DNA of 64,000 nucleotides from Maritalea porphyrae (GCF_027213965.1 NZ_JAPWGX010000001.1:682001-746000), one strand, 5' to 3'; positions 7,639 through 18,361 are shown, counted from the first letter of the stretch. Translations and numbers: made by a program. Notes: generated by a model from the letters alone, not told the origin.

Positions 7639-10600
7639 CTAAACCGCTTCCAAAAACGTCTCAGCCGTCGTCAAATCAACCGACACCAAATTGGAAATAC
7701 CGCGCTCAGCCATGGTGACGCCGAATAGGCGGTCCATGCGGGCCATGGTGATGGGGTTGTGGGTGATGACCACGAAGCGGGTTTCGGTTTTTTCGCGCAT
7801 TGAATCGAGCAAGTTGCAGAAACGCTCAACGTTCGCATCGTCCAATGGCGCGTCGACTTCGTCGAGCACACAGATGGGGGCCGGGTTGGTGAGGAACACC
7901 GCAAAGATTAGCGACATGGCTGTAAGGGCTTGTTCACCGCCTGAAAGCAAGGTCATCGTCTGTGGTTTCTTGCCCGGTGGGCGGGCGATAATTTCAAGAC
8001 CGGCTTCAAGCGGATCATCGCTTTCAACGAAAGTCAGCTCTGCCGTGCCACCGCCGAACAATTGGGTAAATAGTTCGGTGAAATGCGCGTTCACTTTATG
8101 GAAGGCTTCGGTTAGTCGTGCACGGCCTTCGCGATTGAGGTTGGAAATACCGGTGCGTAGCTTGGCGATTGCGGCGATAAGGTCTTCCCGGTCGGCCACC
8201 ATCGTGTCGAGTTTTTCTTGGGTTTCCGTCGCTTCTCGCTCTGCGCGAAGGTTGACGCCGCCCAACCGTTCACGCTCACGCTTCAAGCGATCCAACTTGG
8301 CTTCAGTTGCGCTTTCCGTTGGCAACTGATGTTCTGGCTTGATGCCTGCGATTTCAGCTGTGCGATTTGCGCTAACGTTAAGAGATTCAACCACATTTTG
8401 CTCAACCTGCAAACGTTGTTGCCCAAGCGATTTCAAGCGCTCTTCGATGCGAGCGATTTCTTCGCGCACTTTGGATAAGGCGGCAATGGCGTCCCGTGCG
8501 TCGCGGTCCTGTTCGCGGTGCATTTGCTCGGCCTTGGCCACCGCGTCTGCTGCCCGTTTGCGGTCCTGCTCGGCATCTTCAATTTTATCTTCTAACGTGC
8601 GACGCTGATTGGCGAATTCGTCCGGTGCGCTGTTCAACTCCTCGAGTTGAGTTTCAATTTCTTGCTGGCGAGAAACAAGCGAAGCCAAATGGCTTTGTGC
8701 ATCAGTGAGCCGTTTTTGCCACGATCCCCGCTCGGTTTCGATACGCGCCAAACGCTGCTCGCGCATCCGCGCCGCATTTTCAAACCCTGCAAGGCGCAGT
8801 CTTGCCTGATCTGCTTGTTCGCGCAGTCGAGAAAGGTTCATATTCTCGGCTTCAATTGCCCGGGCCAAATCCTGATCATCCTCGATAACACTCAGGGCGT
8901 TTTCAGCGTCTTTGACCACCGCCACCATTTCATCACGGCTTGATTTGAGGCGCACATTTGCTTCTTCCAGCGCACTGCGGCGGGACGTGAGGTCCACAAG
9001 GCCCTTTTGTGCGGCTTCTACAGCGGCCTGAGCGGCGCTGATGGCGCGTTGGGCATCTTTGTAGATATCGCGTCGCTGGCGCTCCTGCTCGCGGCTGGCC
9101 GCCAATTGCTCGGATTTTGCCTGTACGTTGGTGCGCGCCGTTGAAAGCTTTTTCCCAAAGGATTGACGTTCTGCATCAATCTCCGCCAAACGGTTGCGCT
9201 GTGCGAGCCGCTGTGCGGCGGCTGTAGGCGCGTCACCACGCGCCACAAACCCATCCCAACGCCAAAGGTCACCTTCACGCGTGACCAATGTTTGACCGGG
9301 CTTGAGCGCTTTCATCAGAAGCTCGCCGTCAGACTTTTCGATAACGCCGATTTGGTTCAAGCGACGGGTCAATAAAGCCGGGCCGCGCACAAATTGGCTC
9401 AATGGGTCTGCGCCGGCTGGCAGGGCAGCATCGGCGCTGTCATCTCCGGGCTGGGACCAGAACAAGGGGGCCGCTTCATCTGAAGAGGCGTCTAGATCAT
9501 CCCCTATTGCAGCGCCAAGGGCGGTTTCAAACCCGGCTTCAACTTCCAACGCATCAACAATTGATGGCCACAAAGACTGGTCATGCAGCTCCAGCATCTT
9601 GGAGATCGCTTGGGCTTCTGCATCAAGTTTGGTGATTTCAGATTCAATTGCGGTTAGTGTTGGTCGCGCTTCGTGCAAGTCTTGCTCGGCTTGCCGCGTC
9701 GCCGCTTCGGCTTTGTCGGCATCTGCTTCAGCGCGCTCAGCCTCTGTGCGCGCATTTGCTAGTGCGTCTTGGCGCGCCTGCAATGTCTTATCTTCAGACA
9801 GGGCTTTGATGATCTTTTGCGCTTCATCCGCTACATCTGCGAGCTGCTGATTAAGCTTATCTAGGCGCGCTTTTGCGTCGTCCAATGTGCGTTGGGTTGA
9901 GGATTTGTGGGCGCGCAGTTCGCTCAACTTGTCGGCTTTGGCCCGCAATGCAATTTCGGCTTCAGACACAGTTTGTTTGGTGCGTTCTGCATCTTGGAGG
10001 GCTTGCACATTGTCTGCCGCAGCATTGGCCGCATCGCTGTTCAACTGTTTTTCTTCGTCAGCCAAATTCGCCACCAATTCGCGACTTTCGCTGATCAAGT
10101 CCGTATCCCGCGCCGCGTCAACTTTGACCTGCACCAAGCGACCTTCTAATTCGGTTTTGCGTTGATTGGCGCGTTTGGCGTCTTCTTCGAGTTGGGTCAG
10201 TGCAATCTTGAAGCGTTGCAATACCGCGCCAGCTTCCGCTTCTGCCAAGCGCAAGGGCTGTAATTGCTCATCAGATGCCTCAAGCCGTTTTTTGGCCGCA
10301 AGATCCAAATGGGTTGCATCAGCCAACAAATTGACCAAACGCGCATGTTCGGCTTGCGTTTCTTTTTCTTTCACCTTCACGGCAACCCAACGCAAATGCA
10401 GCAAGGTCGCTTCGGCTTTGCGGATATCGCCTGAAATATTGCGATAACGGGTGGCTTGGCGGGCCTGACGCTTTAAATTTTCAAGTTGACCATCAACCGC
10501 GGCAATGATGTCGTCAACACGTTCAAGATTCGTTTCAGCGGCCCTTAGGCGCAATTCAGCTTCGTGGCGGCGGGAATGAAGTCCTGAAATGCCTGCCGCC

Positions 10601-11097
10601 TCTTCCAGGATCAATCTACGTTGCTTGGGTTTGGCAGATATTAATTCGCCGATTTGGCCCTGGCGCACCATTGCAGGAGATCGGGCACCGGTGGAGGCAT
10701 CGGCAAACAAAAGCTGCACATCTCGGGCGCGCACTTCTTTGCCATTGACGCGATAAACGGAGCCATGTTCGCGCTCAATGCGGCGGGTGACTTCAAGTTC
10801 ATCTTCGTGGTTTAGCGCCGCAGGGGCCGTGCGGTCTTTATTGTCGAGGAAAAGGGTGACTTCGGCGCTGTTGCGCGCAGGGCGATTGGTGTTGCCGGAA
10901 AAAATTACATCGTCCATGCCAGACGCGCGCATGTTTTTATAGGAGCTTTCCCCCATCACCCAGCGCATGGCTTCAACAAGGTTGGATTTTCCACACCCAT
11001 TTGGTCCCACAATTCCAGTGAGACCCGGTTCTAGATATAAATCAGTGGAATCGGTGAATGATTTGAAGCCAGTGAGCCGCAGGCGCGAAAATTTCAT
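7639..11097 (-). CDS. smc: Chromosome segregation protein SMC
   Basis: A 1152-residue condensin subunit that organises and segregates the chromosome with ScpA and ScpB. The N-terminal half-ATPase has Walker A GPNGCGKS (residues 31-38). Two long coiled-coil arms (about 170-500 and 660-1000), rich in Ala, Glu, Arg and Gln heptads, flank a non-coiled hinge around 500-650. The C-terminal half-ATPase has the signature LLSGGEQAL (about residue 1049) and Walker B ICVLDEVDAPLDDAN. The length and layout are normal. The DsbA-like gene lies immediately upstream on the same strand (30 bases), so they may share a transcript. Confidence 0.96.
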   Translation of the reverse strand: MKFSRLRLTGFKSFTDSTDLYLEPGLTGIVGPNGCGKSNLVEAMRWVMGESSYKNMRASGMDDVIFSGNTNRPARNSAEVTLFLDNKDRTAPAALNHEDELEVTRRIEREHGSVYRVNGKEVRARDVQLLFADASTGARSPAMVRQGQIGELISAKPKQRRLILEEAAGISGLHSRRHEAELRLRAAETNLERVDDIIAAVDGQLENLKRQARQATRYRNISGDIRKAEATLLHLRWVAVKVKEKETQAEHARLVNLLADATHLDLAAKKRLEASDEQLQPLRLAEAEAGAVLQRFKIALTQLEEDAKRANQRKTELEGRLVQVKVDAARDTDLISESRELVANLADEEKQLNSDAANAAADNVQALQDAERTKQTVSEAEIALRAKADKLSELRAHKSSTQRTLDDAKARLDKLNQQLADVADEAQKIIKALSEDKTLQARQDALANARTEAERAEADADKAEAATRQAEQDLHEARPTLTAIESEITKLDAEAQAISKMLELHDQSLWPSIVDALEVEAGFETALGAAIGDDLDASSDEAAPLFWSQPGDDSADAALPAGADPLSQFVRGPALLTRRLNQIGVIEKSDGELLMKALKPGQTLVTREGDLWRWDGFVARGDAPTAAAQRLAQRNRLAEIDAERQSFGKKLSTARTNVQAKSEQLAASREQERQRRDIYKDAQRAISAAQAAVEAAQKGLVDLTSRRSALEEANVRLKSSRDEMVAVVKDAENALSVIEDDQDLARAIEAENMNLSRLREQADQARLRLAGFENAARMREQRLARIETERGSWQKRLTDAQSHLASLVSRQQEIETQLEELNSAPDEFANQRRTLEDKIEDAEQDRKRAADAVAKAEQMHREQDRDARDAIAALSKVREEIARIEERLKSLGQQRLQVEQNVVESLNVSANRTAEIAGIKPEHQLPTESATEAKLDRLKRERERLGGVNLRAEREATETQEKLDTMVADREDLIAAIAKLRTGISNLNREGRARLTEAFHKVNAHFTELFTQLFGGGTAELTFVESDDPLEAGLEIIARPPGKKPQTMTLLSGGEQALTAMSLIFAVFLTNPAPICVLDEVDAPLDDANVERFCNLLDSMREKTETRFVVITHNPITMARMDRLFGVTMAERGISNLVSVDLTTAETFLEAV

Positions 11098-11127
11098 CGC
11101 GCCCCCCGTTTCGGGCAGCGATGAACG

Positions 11128-11823
11128 CTATAGCAGCGGTTCGATCTCTTTGGCGAATTCTTCAACCGATATAACTCCAGCCAGCTTCTTGCCGTTCACA
11201 TAAAACGTTGGTGTCGCTTCCAAGCCAAATTCTTCCAAAGCTTGATTACGAGTCTTCTCTAATCCTTTGAAAAGCTCTTGGTTTGTCAAGCAAGCTTCGA
11301 ATGTTTCCTGTGTAAATCCGTTATTTATTGCCACTTGGGCCATTTGGGCCTTCGGATTGTCACTTACTGCCCAAGAACGCATGGTTTCAAAATAGGCACT
11401 CGTGAGTTTGTAATAGTCGGCTGCTGGTTCGTCACATGCGGCCACCATGAACACAACAGCATCCAAAATCGAACGGCTGAACGGGCGCATTACAAAGCGG
11501 ACTTTGCCGGTGTCTATGAATTCTTTCTTGAACTCAGGGAACACTTGATTGTGGAAGGTTGCGCAGTGAGGGCAAGTTGGTGACGCATATTCGATTATGG
11601 TCACTTTGGCGTTTTCATCGCCCAACCAGTTATCTTCAAAACCCAAGGGTTTCATCAAATCGCCTGTGCGTGTAATTTCCTCGCCGCCAGATGCTGTATT
11701 GTCAGCAGTTATTTTGGTTTGGTTCGCCGTTTCATCACTCGTGGCTGTGTTGTCACAACCGGCAAGAAACAATGCACCAAAGCTTGCACCTGTTAACAGG
11801 GCTGTTCTGCGGCTAATTTTCAC
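11128..11823 (-). CDS. DsbA-family thioredoxin-fold lipoprotein
   Basis: A 231-residue exported thiol-disulfide protein (DSBA-like thioredoxin domain). The N-terminus SRRTALLTGASFGALFLAGC has a twin-arginine-like pair, a hydrophobic core and a lipobox LAGC, so it is probably lipid-anchored in the periplasm. The active site CPHC follows YASPT at about residues 88-91, typical for DsbA-like oxidases of alphaproteobacteria. TPTFYVNGKKLAG carries the cis-Pro loop near the end. It may help fold periplasmic proteins or cytochromes. It precedes smc by 30 bases. Confidence 0.87.
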   Translation of the reverse strand: MKISRRTALLTGASFGALFLAGCDNTATSDETANQTKITADNTASGGEEITRTGDLMKPLGFEDNWLGDENAKVTIIEYASPTCPHCATFHNQVFPEFKKEFIDTGKVRFVMRPFSRSILDAVVFMVAACDEPAADYYKLTSAYFETMRSWAVSDNPKAQMAQVAINNGFTQETFEACLTNQELFKGLEKTRNQALEEFGLEATPTFYVNGKKLAGVISVEEFAKEIEPLL

Positions 11824-11929
11824 GACACCAAACTCCTCAAATAAAATCGTTGAGTGATGTTACATATGTCAAACGTGGCCGCAAGAGGGCAAAGGCCTCA
11901 CCGATCCTCACATTGAAGTGAAATCGTTC

Positions 11930-12484
11930 TTATCCGCGCTGTAAAATTGCGATTTGCGTATCACCATAATTGCGGCGATCAAGTTCGGTCAGACCATTAG
12001 GAATTGTCAGGTCAGCAGATTTTGCCTCTTCCCAAACTATGATTGCGTCATCCGCAATCCAGCCACCGTCTAATGCAACGCTCAGTGCTTTTTCACCCAG
12101 ACCCTTATTGTAGGGTGGGTCAAGAAACACCAAATTGCAGGGCGGAATGCGCTGAACTTGGCCCAAATCGGTCGCGTCTCGACGCAACATGCGCGCCTGC
12201 CCCGCCACGCCAAAATCTTGGATATTTTCACGCATTAATGCCCGGGCTTCAACGCCAGTGTCCACAAAGGTTGCATGCTCTGCCCCACGCGACAAAGCCT
12301 CAAGACCCAAAGCGCCAGTGCCCGCAAAAAGATCGAGCACCCGCACCTGATGAAATGCGGGGCCGAAATGATTGGCAAGGATATTAAACAGGCTTTCGCG
12401 CACCCTATCAGATGTGGGACGGATTTCGTCCGTTTCTGGGGTGTGCAATTTCTTGCCGCGAAATTTACCCGCTACAATGCGCAT
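11930..12484 (-). CDS. rsmD: 16S rRNA (guanine(966)-N(2))-methyltransferase RsmD
   Basis: A 184-residue SAM-dependent methyltransferase that modifies G966 of 16S rRNA. Diagnostic motifs are the N-terminal MRIVAGKFRGKKL with RPTSDRVRESLFNIL, the SAM-binding LDLFAGTGALGLEALSRGA, and the catalytic FLDPPYNKG (DPPY, motif IV). The length is standard. It begins 21 bases after the stop of the rluB-like gene and is very likely in the same operon, a common pairing that groups two rRNA modification enzymes. Confidence 0.95.
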   Translation of the reverse strand: MRIVAGKFRGKKLHTPETDEIRPTSDRVRESLFNILANHFGPAFHQVRVLDLFAGTGALGLEALSRGAEHATFVDTGVEARALMRENIQDFGVAGQARMLRRDATDLGQVQRIPPCNLVFLDPPYNKGLGEKALSVALDGGWIADDAIIVWEEAKSADLTIPNGLTELDRRNYGDTQIAILQRG

Positions 12485-12505
12485 AATTGGCCCTTTTGCC
12501 TGCCG

Positions 12506-14170
12506 CTACTTGCGCGACTTTGGTGGCGAAGCACGCCTGTTTGGATTGGCATTTGGGTTACTCGAACGTGAGCCTGCTGGTTTGCCTGCTGGACGACCAG
12601 TGGGTTTACCACCCGACTTACCACCAGGTTTGCCCCCAGTTGGACGGCCACCGCTGCGCGGCTTGCCATAGCCTCGGCTATCGTCTGGCTTGGCGGAAAC
12701 AAAGGTCTTGTTTTTGCCACCCCGGCCGCGGCTTTCTGGGCGTGCTGAGTTGCGACCGCGATCTCCATCACCTGATGGGCGCTCGTCACGTTGCACAAAT
12801 GCGCCACGGCGATCATTTGCGGTTCGGTCGTCACGACGTGGACCGCGCGTTTTTGCCGATTGAGGACGGCCACCGCGTTCTTCAAACGACTTATTTTCGC
12901 CCGATGGCCTGCGATCGCGATCACCAAATGATTTCTTATCACCATAAGGCTTTTTGTCACCCGAAGGCTTCCGATCCCTGTCAGCAGGTTTATTGCGCGC
13001 ATCAGATTGTCCACGACTTGGCTCACGACGGCCTGGGCCGCCACTTCCCGCGCGCTTGTCGCCATAGGGCCTTTTGTCGCCAAAGCCTTTGCGATCGCCG
13101 CCACGGCGATCGTCGTCCCGGCGCTTGCCGCCCTTGCGGTCATCATCGTCTTTGCTGCGTTTTTCAGGTGTGTCGATTATTTCAGTTCGACCATCATCAA
13201 AGAACACTTTGGACTTGGGTGTAAAATCTTCGGTTGGGCGTTCTTCGAATTTCTTGCGGACCGGGCGCACCGGGCGATCAACTCGCCCAACGGGTTTGCC
13301 TGCCGGTTTGACTGGCTCTTGTGGTTTGCCGCGAGACTGAAACTGGTTACGGGTTGGTTTTTTGATCTCAACCGGCACAATCGGTCCATCAAAATCAACA
13401 CCAGCTTCTTGGGCCAATTTGGCGCTCAACTGGTCTTTGAGCACGCGGGACTTAACCGCCAAGATTTCACCAACCTTCATTTCGTTCAGCTGGAAGGGGC
13501 CATAGGAGATACGGATCAAACGGTTTACGTCTAACCCAAGCGCAGCCAACACGTTCTTCACTTCGCGGTTTTTGCCCTCTTTCAAAGAGATCACGATCCA
13601 CGCATTTGCGCCCTGTTGGCGCTCAAGTGAAGCTTCGATGGGACCATAGTGAACCTTATCGACTGTAATACCGTCTTTGAGCTCATCCAGCTTTTCTTGG
13701 GTGATGCGACCATGCGCCCGCACCCGATACCGACGGGTCCAGCCTGTTGAGGGCAGTTCAAGCACGCGCTTGAGGCCGCCTTCATTGGTCAGCATCAACA
13801 AACCTTCAGTATTGATGTCTAGGCGGCCCACGGTCAAAACGCGCGGCAGGCCTGCTTTTTCGAAATCATCAAACACTGTGGGGCGACCATCAGGGTCGCT
13901 TTCGCTGACCACTAGGCCTGCTGGCTTGTAATAGAGCCACATGCGTGTGGCTTCTTTTTGGGCCAAGCGATTGCCATCGACTGTGATTTTGTCTTTGTCG
14001 GTCACATTATAGGCAGGGGTAGAAATTACCTTGCCATTGATCGCAATACGGCCCTCTTCGATCCATGTTTCGGCCATGCGGCGCGAACAATGTCCCGAAC
14101 GAGCAATTACTTTGGCGATACGTTCGCCTTCGCGCGTTTTTTGAGGCGCGCCTTTTTTGTCAGTCGCCAT
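12506..14170 (-). CDS. rluB: RluB-like pseudouridine synthase with long charged C-terminal tail
   Basis: A 554-residue RsuA/RluB/E/F-family pseudouridine synthase, acting on 23S rRNA (position 2605 if truly RluB). Residues about 10-65 form an S4 RNA-binding domain (RIAKVIARSGHCSRRMAETWI). The catalytic motif VGRLDINTEGLLMLTNEG includes the catalytic Asp, and WTRRYRVRAHG follows. The catalytic core ends near residue 260. The remaining ~290 residues are a low-complexity Arg/Lys/Gly/Asp tail with loose repeats of GDKKPYGDKKSFGD type, ending in Gly/Pro/Lys-rich sequence. Such tails occur in alphaproteobacterial homologues and probably bind RNA. The downstream partner is rsmD. Confidence 0.92.
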   Translation of the reverse strand: MATDKKGAPQKTREGERIAKVIARSGHCSRRMAETWIEEGRIAINGKVISTPAYNVTDKDKITVDGNRLAQKEATRMWLYYKPAGLVVSESDPDGRPTVFDDFEKAGLPRVLTVGRLDINTEGLLMLTNEGGLKRVLELPSTGWTRRYRVRAHGRITQEKLDELKDGITVDKVHYGPIEASLERQQGANAWIVISLKEGKNREVKNVLAALGLDVNRLIRISYGPFQLNEMKVGEILAVKSRVLKDQLSAKLAQEAGVDFDGPIVPVEIKKPTRNQFQSRGKPQEPVKPAGKPVGRVDRPVRPVRKKFEERPTEDFTPKSKVFFDDGRTEIIDTPEKRSKDDDDRKGGKRRDDDRRGGDRKGFGDKRPYGDKRAGSGGPGRREPSRGQSDARNKPADRDRKPSGDKKPYGDKKSFGDRDRRPSGENKSFEERGGRPQSAKTRGPRRDDRTANDRRGAFVQRDERPSGDGDRGRNSARPESRGRGGKNKTFVSAKPDDSRGYGKPRSGGRPTGGKPGGKSGGKPTGRPAGKPAGSRSSNPNANPNRRASPPKSRK

Positions 14171-14217
14171 TTTTTGGCTCCGATTGAATAAAAGTGTTGG
14201 CGCGGTGTAGCGGTTTG

Positions 14218-14844
14218 TTAGTTGCCTTGCAATGCCGCTCTTATGTCCTCAGGACATAATGGGCTGTCCAAAGGCACCAAATCGCCATTATCAGCCAAAC
14301 AAATCAGGTCTTGCCCACCAACTTTAGTGAAATAGCGTTCTGGCGGCAAATAGAGGGGGCGATTTGTGCCCGACTGCAAAGCTTTTGCATATGCCTCACG
14401 CTGCTCGCGGAACCGGCGTGCAACTTCGGCCATTTCCTCTGGTGTGAACGGACGTCCCTTAACGGCACCAAGATCCACAACACGCGCGCCGCGCAGTAGA
14501 CGAATTTCGTTTTCAGTCAGTTTGGATTTGTCCAACAAGACTTTGTCGCTGTCTTCAGGCAGGGATGCGGTTTGGGTGCTTTTTGTTGGAATGGGCAGAA
14601 CAGCTGCATCTTTGGGCAAAACCAAAGGTGCACGCTCAGACTTAACGTCCTCTTTCTTTTCCTTTTCAATCAACCCAATGCCTTGAGCCGTTGCGGTCAA
14701 CACTTCGCGCTCAAAGGTTTCGCCGTCTTTGAAGGCGTTGGTGCCTTCAACCGTGGTACAAGCTGCAACCGCAAAAACAGCTGCACCAAGCGTTGCGAAT
14801 TGGATGGCGCGCAAAGCCGATCGTTTGAAAGATGAAAAACTCAT
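14218..14844 (-). CDS. Putative lipoprotein of unknown function, near lspA
   Basis: A 208-residue protein with a hydrophobic leader and a lipobox-like FAVAAC, so probably a lipoprotein processed by the nearby LspA. The ATG at 14844 has AAGGAC seven bases upstream. The middle is Lys/Glu/Pro-rich and probably flexible. The second half (KLTENEIRLLRGARVVDLG, then a helical EEMAEVARRFREQREAY) looks folded, and the C-terminal part has two Cys (DLICLADNG and PLCPEDIR) that could form a disulfide. I do not recognise the family. It follows lspA by 83 bases on the same strand. Confidence 0.75.
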   Translation of the reverse strand: MSFSSFKRSALRAIQFATLGAAVFAVAACTTVEGTNAFKDGETFEREVLTATAQGIGLIEKEKKEDVKSERAPLVLPKDAAVLPIPTKSTQTASLPEDSDKVLLDKSKLTENEIRLLRGARVVDLGAVKGRPFTPEEMAEVARRFREQREAYAKALQSGTNRPLYLPPERYFTKVGGQDLICLADNGDLVPLDSPLCPEDIRAALQGN

Positions 14845-14927
14845 AGGTTGCGTCCTTAACTCCAACTCACCGAAATGCGGCCTTCAAATATTTGCGTTGA
14901 TCTCGCTAATGCTGAAATCAGGCGATT

Positions 14928-15401
14928 TTAGGCCTTTTCGCCTTTTGATGTGAACATATCCCACACTAACGCGATAAGGCCAAGGGCAATTGCAACATCA
15001 GCGAGGTTAAAAATATACCAATTATAGCCATAGGCATGAAACGAAAAGAAGTCTGCGACCGCTCCATAGACCATGCGATCAATGACATTTCCAACCGCTC
15101 CACCTAAGGTAACCGCCAAGCCCCAGCGCACCAGATTGGAAGGGGATGTGGCCCACCAATAGGTAAGGCCTGCACAGGCCACTAGCATAATGGCAATCAG
15201 GCCCCAGGCCGGAATGGCCGCAAACAGACCATAGGAAATGCCAGGGTTCCACACCAAAACATAGTCAAAAAATGGCGTAACAGTGATCAGTTCACCACCT
15301 TGCCACCCGACAATTTTGATCATGTAAAACTTATGCAGCTGATCAATCAGCGCGGCCAAAATGAAGGCAAAGATCGATTTATGGGCGAAATTTGCCTTCA
15401 T
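14928..15401 (-). CDS. lspA: Lipoprotein signal peptidase (signal peptidase II)
   Basis: A 157-residue inner-membrane aspartic protease that removes the signal peptide of prolipoproteins. Four hydrophobic segments are visible. The catalytic Asp residues lie in the family motifs GNVIDRMVYGAVADFF and FNLADVAIALG. It starts 5 bases after the ileS stop, so it is translated from the same message. The ribF-ileS-lspA order is widely conserved in proteobacteria. Confidence 0.95.
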   Translation of the reverse strand: MKANFAHKSIFAFILAALIDQLHKFYMIKIVGWQGGELITVTPFFDYVLVWNPGISYGLFAAIPAWGLIAIMLVACAGLTYWWATSPSNLVRWGLAVTLGGAVGNVIDRMVYGAVADFFSFHAYGYNWYIFNLADVAIALGLIALVWDMFTSKGEKA

Positions 15402-15406
15402 CTGAA

Positions 15407-18361
15407 TTATGCTCCTGCCAATTCGCGCAAGGCTTGCGCGTCGCGCAAGGTTACATCCGGGTACTCAGCGTCGGTGCCCACTTCAGGCAAGACTTTCCAA
15501 GAACGCAGACACTTGTTGCCTTCTGCCTTTTTAGGCACCACAGAAACACCGGGAACTTCGTCGAGGCGGAAAGCTTCAGCCGGGCCTTCATTTTGCAACA
15601 CATTGGCTTGGCTGGTGATGGCTATTTCTGCCGCGTCTTGGCCATGCAATGCCACATACAAGTCAGCGTCTGCCACATAAATGTCAGGCGCTGATTCAAG
15701 CGACGAGCCGATGCGTTTTTCACGACGCTCAATTTCAAGCGCACCCGTTACCACACGGCGAACCTTGCGGATTTTTGCCCATTTAGCTGCAAGATCGTCG
15801 TTGAGCCAATCGCTTGGAATTGTTGGGAACTGGCGTTTATGAACGGACGATCTTTCTTCTGGGTTCCGCTCTAGCCACACTTCTTCCATGGTGAAGGCCA
15901 TGATTGGCGCAAGCCAAGCGGTAAGGCATTCATAAAGCGTGTTCAGAACGGTCATTGAAGATTTGCGCGTGTTGCTCGATTTTGGATCGCAATAAAGCGC
16001 GTCTTTACGAATATCAAAATATAGCGCTGAAAGGTCTGCCGTCATGAAATTAAACAGCGTTGAAAATACGCGTTTAAAGTCATAATTGGCGTAAGCGTCA
16101 CGCACTTCTTTGTCCATTTGGGCAATGCGATGCAACATATATCGCTCAAGCTCTGGCATATCAGCTGCGTCGATTTTTTCGCTCTCATCAAAGTGGGCCA
16201 AACTGCCCAACAGAAAACGCAACGTATTGCGCATTTTACGGTATGCATCGACGGTTGTCTTGATGGCTTCATCGCCCACACGGCTATCTTCGGTAAAGTC
16301 GATTGACGAGGCCCAAAGACGCAGGATATCCGCACCATATTGCTTGATGATGTCTTGAGGAGCGACGATATTGCCCAAAGACTTCGACATCTTGCGTCCG
16401 TCTTTATCCATCGTGAAGCCATTGGTGATCACGGTTTTGAACGGCGCAACGCCACGTGTGCCACAAGCTTCAAGCAAGGAAGATTGGAACCAACCCCGGT
16501 GTTGATCTGACCCTTCTAGATAAACATCGGCGGGCCAAGCGTGGTCATCCCGTTTTTCCAAAACAAAGGCATGGGTTGAACCACTGTCAAACCAGACGTC
16601 CAAGATGTCTGTTACTTTGTGCCATTCGCTTGCATCATATTCGCTGCCAAGGAAGCGTTCTGCCGCGCCCTCAACAAACCATGCATCAGCGCCTTCAGCT
16701 TCAAATGCGTCAGCAATGCGTTGGTTGACTGCTTCGTCTTTAAGTACAGTGCCGTCATCTTTGGCGAACACACAAATTGGCACGCCCCATGTACGTTGAC
16801 GCGAAAGCACCCAGTCTGGACGACCTTCAACCATTTTGCGCAATCGGTTTTGGCCCGCTTTGGGTTCGAAACGCGTTTGATCGATGGCGTTCAATGCGCG
16901 TGAACGCAATGTGTCACCCTCACCGCCAATGTCGCGATCCATATAAACAAACCACTGTGGCGTATTGCGGAAAATGATCGGCTTTTTAGAGCGCCAAGAA
17001 TGCGGATATTGGTGCTTCACGCGGCCACGGGCAACCATGTTGCCCCGGGCGGCCAATTCGGTGATTACCTTTTGGTTCGCATCGCCCTTTTTGCCCTTGT
17101 CGTCGATGATGCGTGCGCCTTCAAAGCCCGGCGCATCTTTGGTGTAATAGCCGCCATCATCCACACAGAATGGGATATTTGGATCAATGCCACGTGCTTC
17201 AAGATCGCGCGCATTGTTCATCCAAATCTCAAAATCGTCTCGGCCATGGCCCGGTGCTGTATGCACGAAACCCGTACCGGCGTCGTCAGTAACATGGTCA
17301 CCGTCGAGCAAAGGCGTTGTGTGGTTGTAGGCATCAACATGACCTGCAAGCGGGTGCTCGCATTCAATTGTTGCCAGAACGTCTGCCGGCACATCTGCAA
17401 GGCGGTTGAACGCGTCAACGCGACCTTTGGCGAACACGTCCGCGGCCAAATTGTCAGCCAAAATCAGCTTTTCGCCGACATTGACCCAATTGTCTTCGGG
17501 TGCCTCTGTTACTTCATAAAGGCCATATGAAATGGCATTTGAATAAGAGATTGCGCGGTTACATGGGATGGTCCATGGGGTGGTGGTCCAGATCACAACT
17601 GCCGCATCGAGCAAATGTTCTAGCAAACCTTCTTGGCTCTGATTTCCACCAGCGCCTTTCACCGGAAACTTCACCCAGATCGCATCACTTTCATAGTCGT
17701 GATATTCGATTTCGGCTTCAGCCAAGGCAGTGCGTTCAACAACTGACCACATAACGGGCTTTGAACCGCGATATAGCTGACCAGATGTTGCAAACTTCAT
17801 TAGTTCGCGGGCGATTTGTGCTTCTGCGTCAAAGCTCATGGTGATGTAGGGATTGTCCCACTCACCGTTTACGCCCAAGCGCTTAAACTCTTCGCGTTGC
17901 ACATCAACCCAGTGGCCAGCAAACTCACGACATTCCTTTCGGAATTCGTTGATTGGCACTTCGTCTTTGTTTTTGCCTTTGGCGCGGTATTTTTCTTCGA
18001 TCTTCCATTCAATCGGCAGACCGTGACAATCCCAACCCGGCACGTAAGCTGCGTTGAAACCTTGCATCTGCATGGAGCGCACGATGATGTCTTTGAGGAT
18101 TTTGTTAAGCGCGTGGCCGATATGGATATTGCCGTTCGCATATGGAGGGCCATCGTGCAGCGTGAACTTCTGTTTGTCTTTTGAAGTTTCGCGCAATTGC
18201 CCATAAAGGTCCATATCTTCCCAGCGTTTAAGCCAAGCTGGCTCGCGCTTTGGCAATCCGGCCCGCATGGGGAAATCGGTTTTTGGCAAGTTCAGCGTCG
18301 CTGAATAGTCTTTTTTGTCAGCTTGTTGCGCCTCGTTTGAGGTTGTTTGATTATCGGTCAT
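15407..18361 (-). CDS. ileS: Isoleucyl-tRNA synthetase
   Basis: A 984-residue class I aminoacyl-tRNA synthetase charging tRNA-Ile. The HIGH signature is at residues 80-83 ([11 protein letters not shown]) and KMSKS near residue 658 ([10 protein letters not shown]). Between them is the CP1 editing domain with [11 protein letters not shown], and HRGWFQSSL sits in the active site. At the C-terminus the usual zinc ribbon is degenerate: the position normally CxRCW reads CLRSW, and the final CxxC pair is absent ([12 protein letters not shown]), a form seen in other alphaproteobacteria. lspA follows directly. Confidence 0.97.
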   Translation of the reverse strand: MTDNQTTSNEAQQADKKDYSATLNLPKTDFPMRAGLPKREPAWLKRWEDMDLYGQLRETSKDKQKFTLHDGPPYANGNIHIGHALNKILKDIIVRSMQMQGFNAAYVPGWDCHGLPIEWKIEEKYRAKGKNKDEVPINEFRKECREFAGHWVDVQREEFKRLGVNGEWDNPYITMSFDAEAQIARELMKFATSGQLYRGSKPVMWSVVERTALAEAEIEYHDYESDAIWVKFPVKGAGGNQSQEGLLEHLLDAAVVIWTTTPWTIPCNRAISYSNAISYGLYEVTEAPEDNWVNVGEKLILADNLAADVFAKGRVDAFNRLADVPADVLATIECEHPLAGHVDAYNHTTPLLDGDHVTDDAGTGFVHTAPGHGRDDFEIWMNNARDLEARGIDPNIPFCVDDGGYYTKDAPGFEGARIIDDKGKKGDANQKVITELAARGNMVARGRVKHQYPHSWRSKKPIIFRNTPQWFVYMDRDIGGEGDTLRSRALNAIDQTRFEPKAGQNRLRKMVEGRPDWVLSRQRTWGVPICVFAKDDGTVLKDEAVNQRIADAFEAEGADAWFVEGAAERFLGSEYDASEWHKVTDILDVWFDSGSTHAFVLEKRDDHAWPADVYLEGSDQHRGWFQSSLLEACGTRGVAPFKTVITNGFTMDKDGRKMSKSLGNIVAPQDIIKQYGADILRLWASSIDFTEDSRVGDEAIKTTVDAYRKMRNTLRFLLGSLAHFDESEKIDAADMPELERYMLHRIAQMDKEVRDAYANYDFKRVFSTLFNFMTADLSALYFDIRKDALYCDPKSSNTRKSSMTVLNTLYECLTAWLAPIMAFTMEEVWLERNPEERSSVHKRQFPTIPSDWLNDDLAAKWAKIRKVRRVVTGALEIERREKRIGSSLESAPDIYVADADLYVALHGQDAAEIAITSQANVLQNEGPAEAFRLDEVPGVSVVPKKAEGNKCLRSWKVLPEVGTDAEYPDVTLRDAQALRELAGA

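Noticed and set aside
12472-13224. Long open frames (about 224 and 245 codons) over the rluB-like tail, in another frame of the same strand and on the opposite strand
   Set aside because: They lie in the GC-rich low-complexity tail of the rluB-like gene, whose composition leaves few stops in other frames. They show no domain pattern and have no ribosome site.
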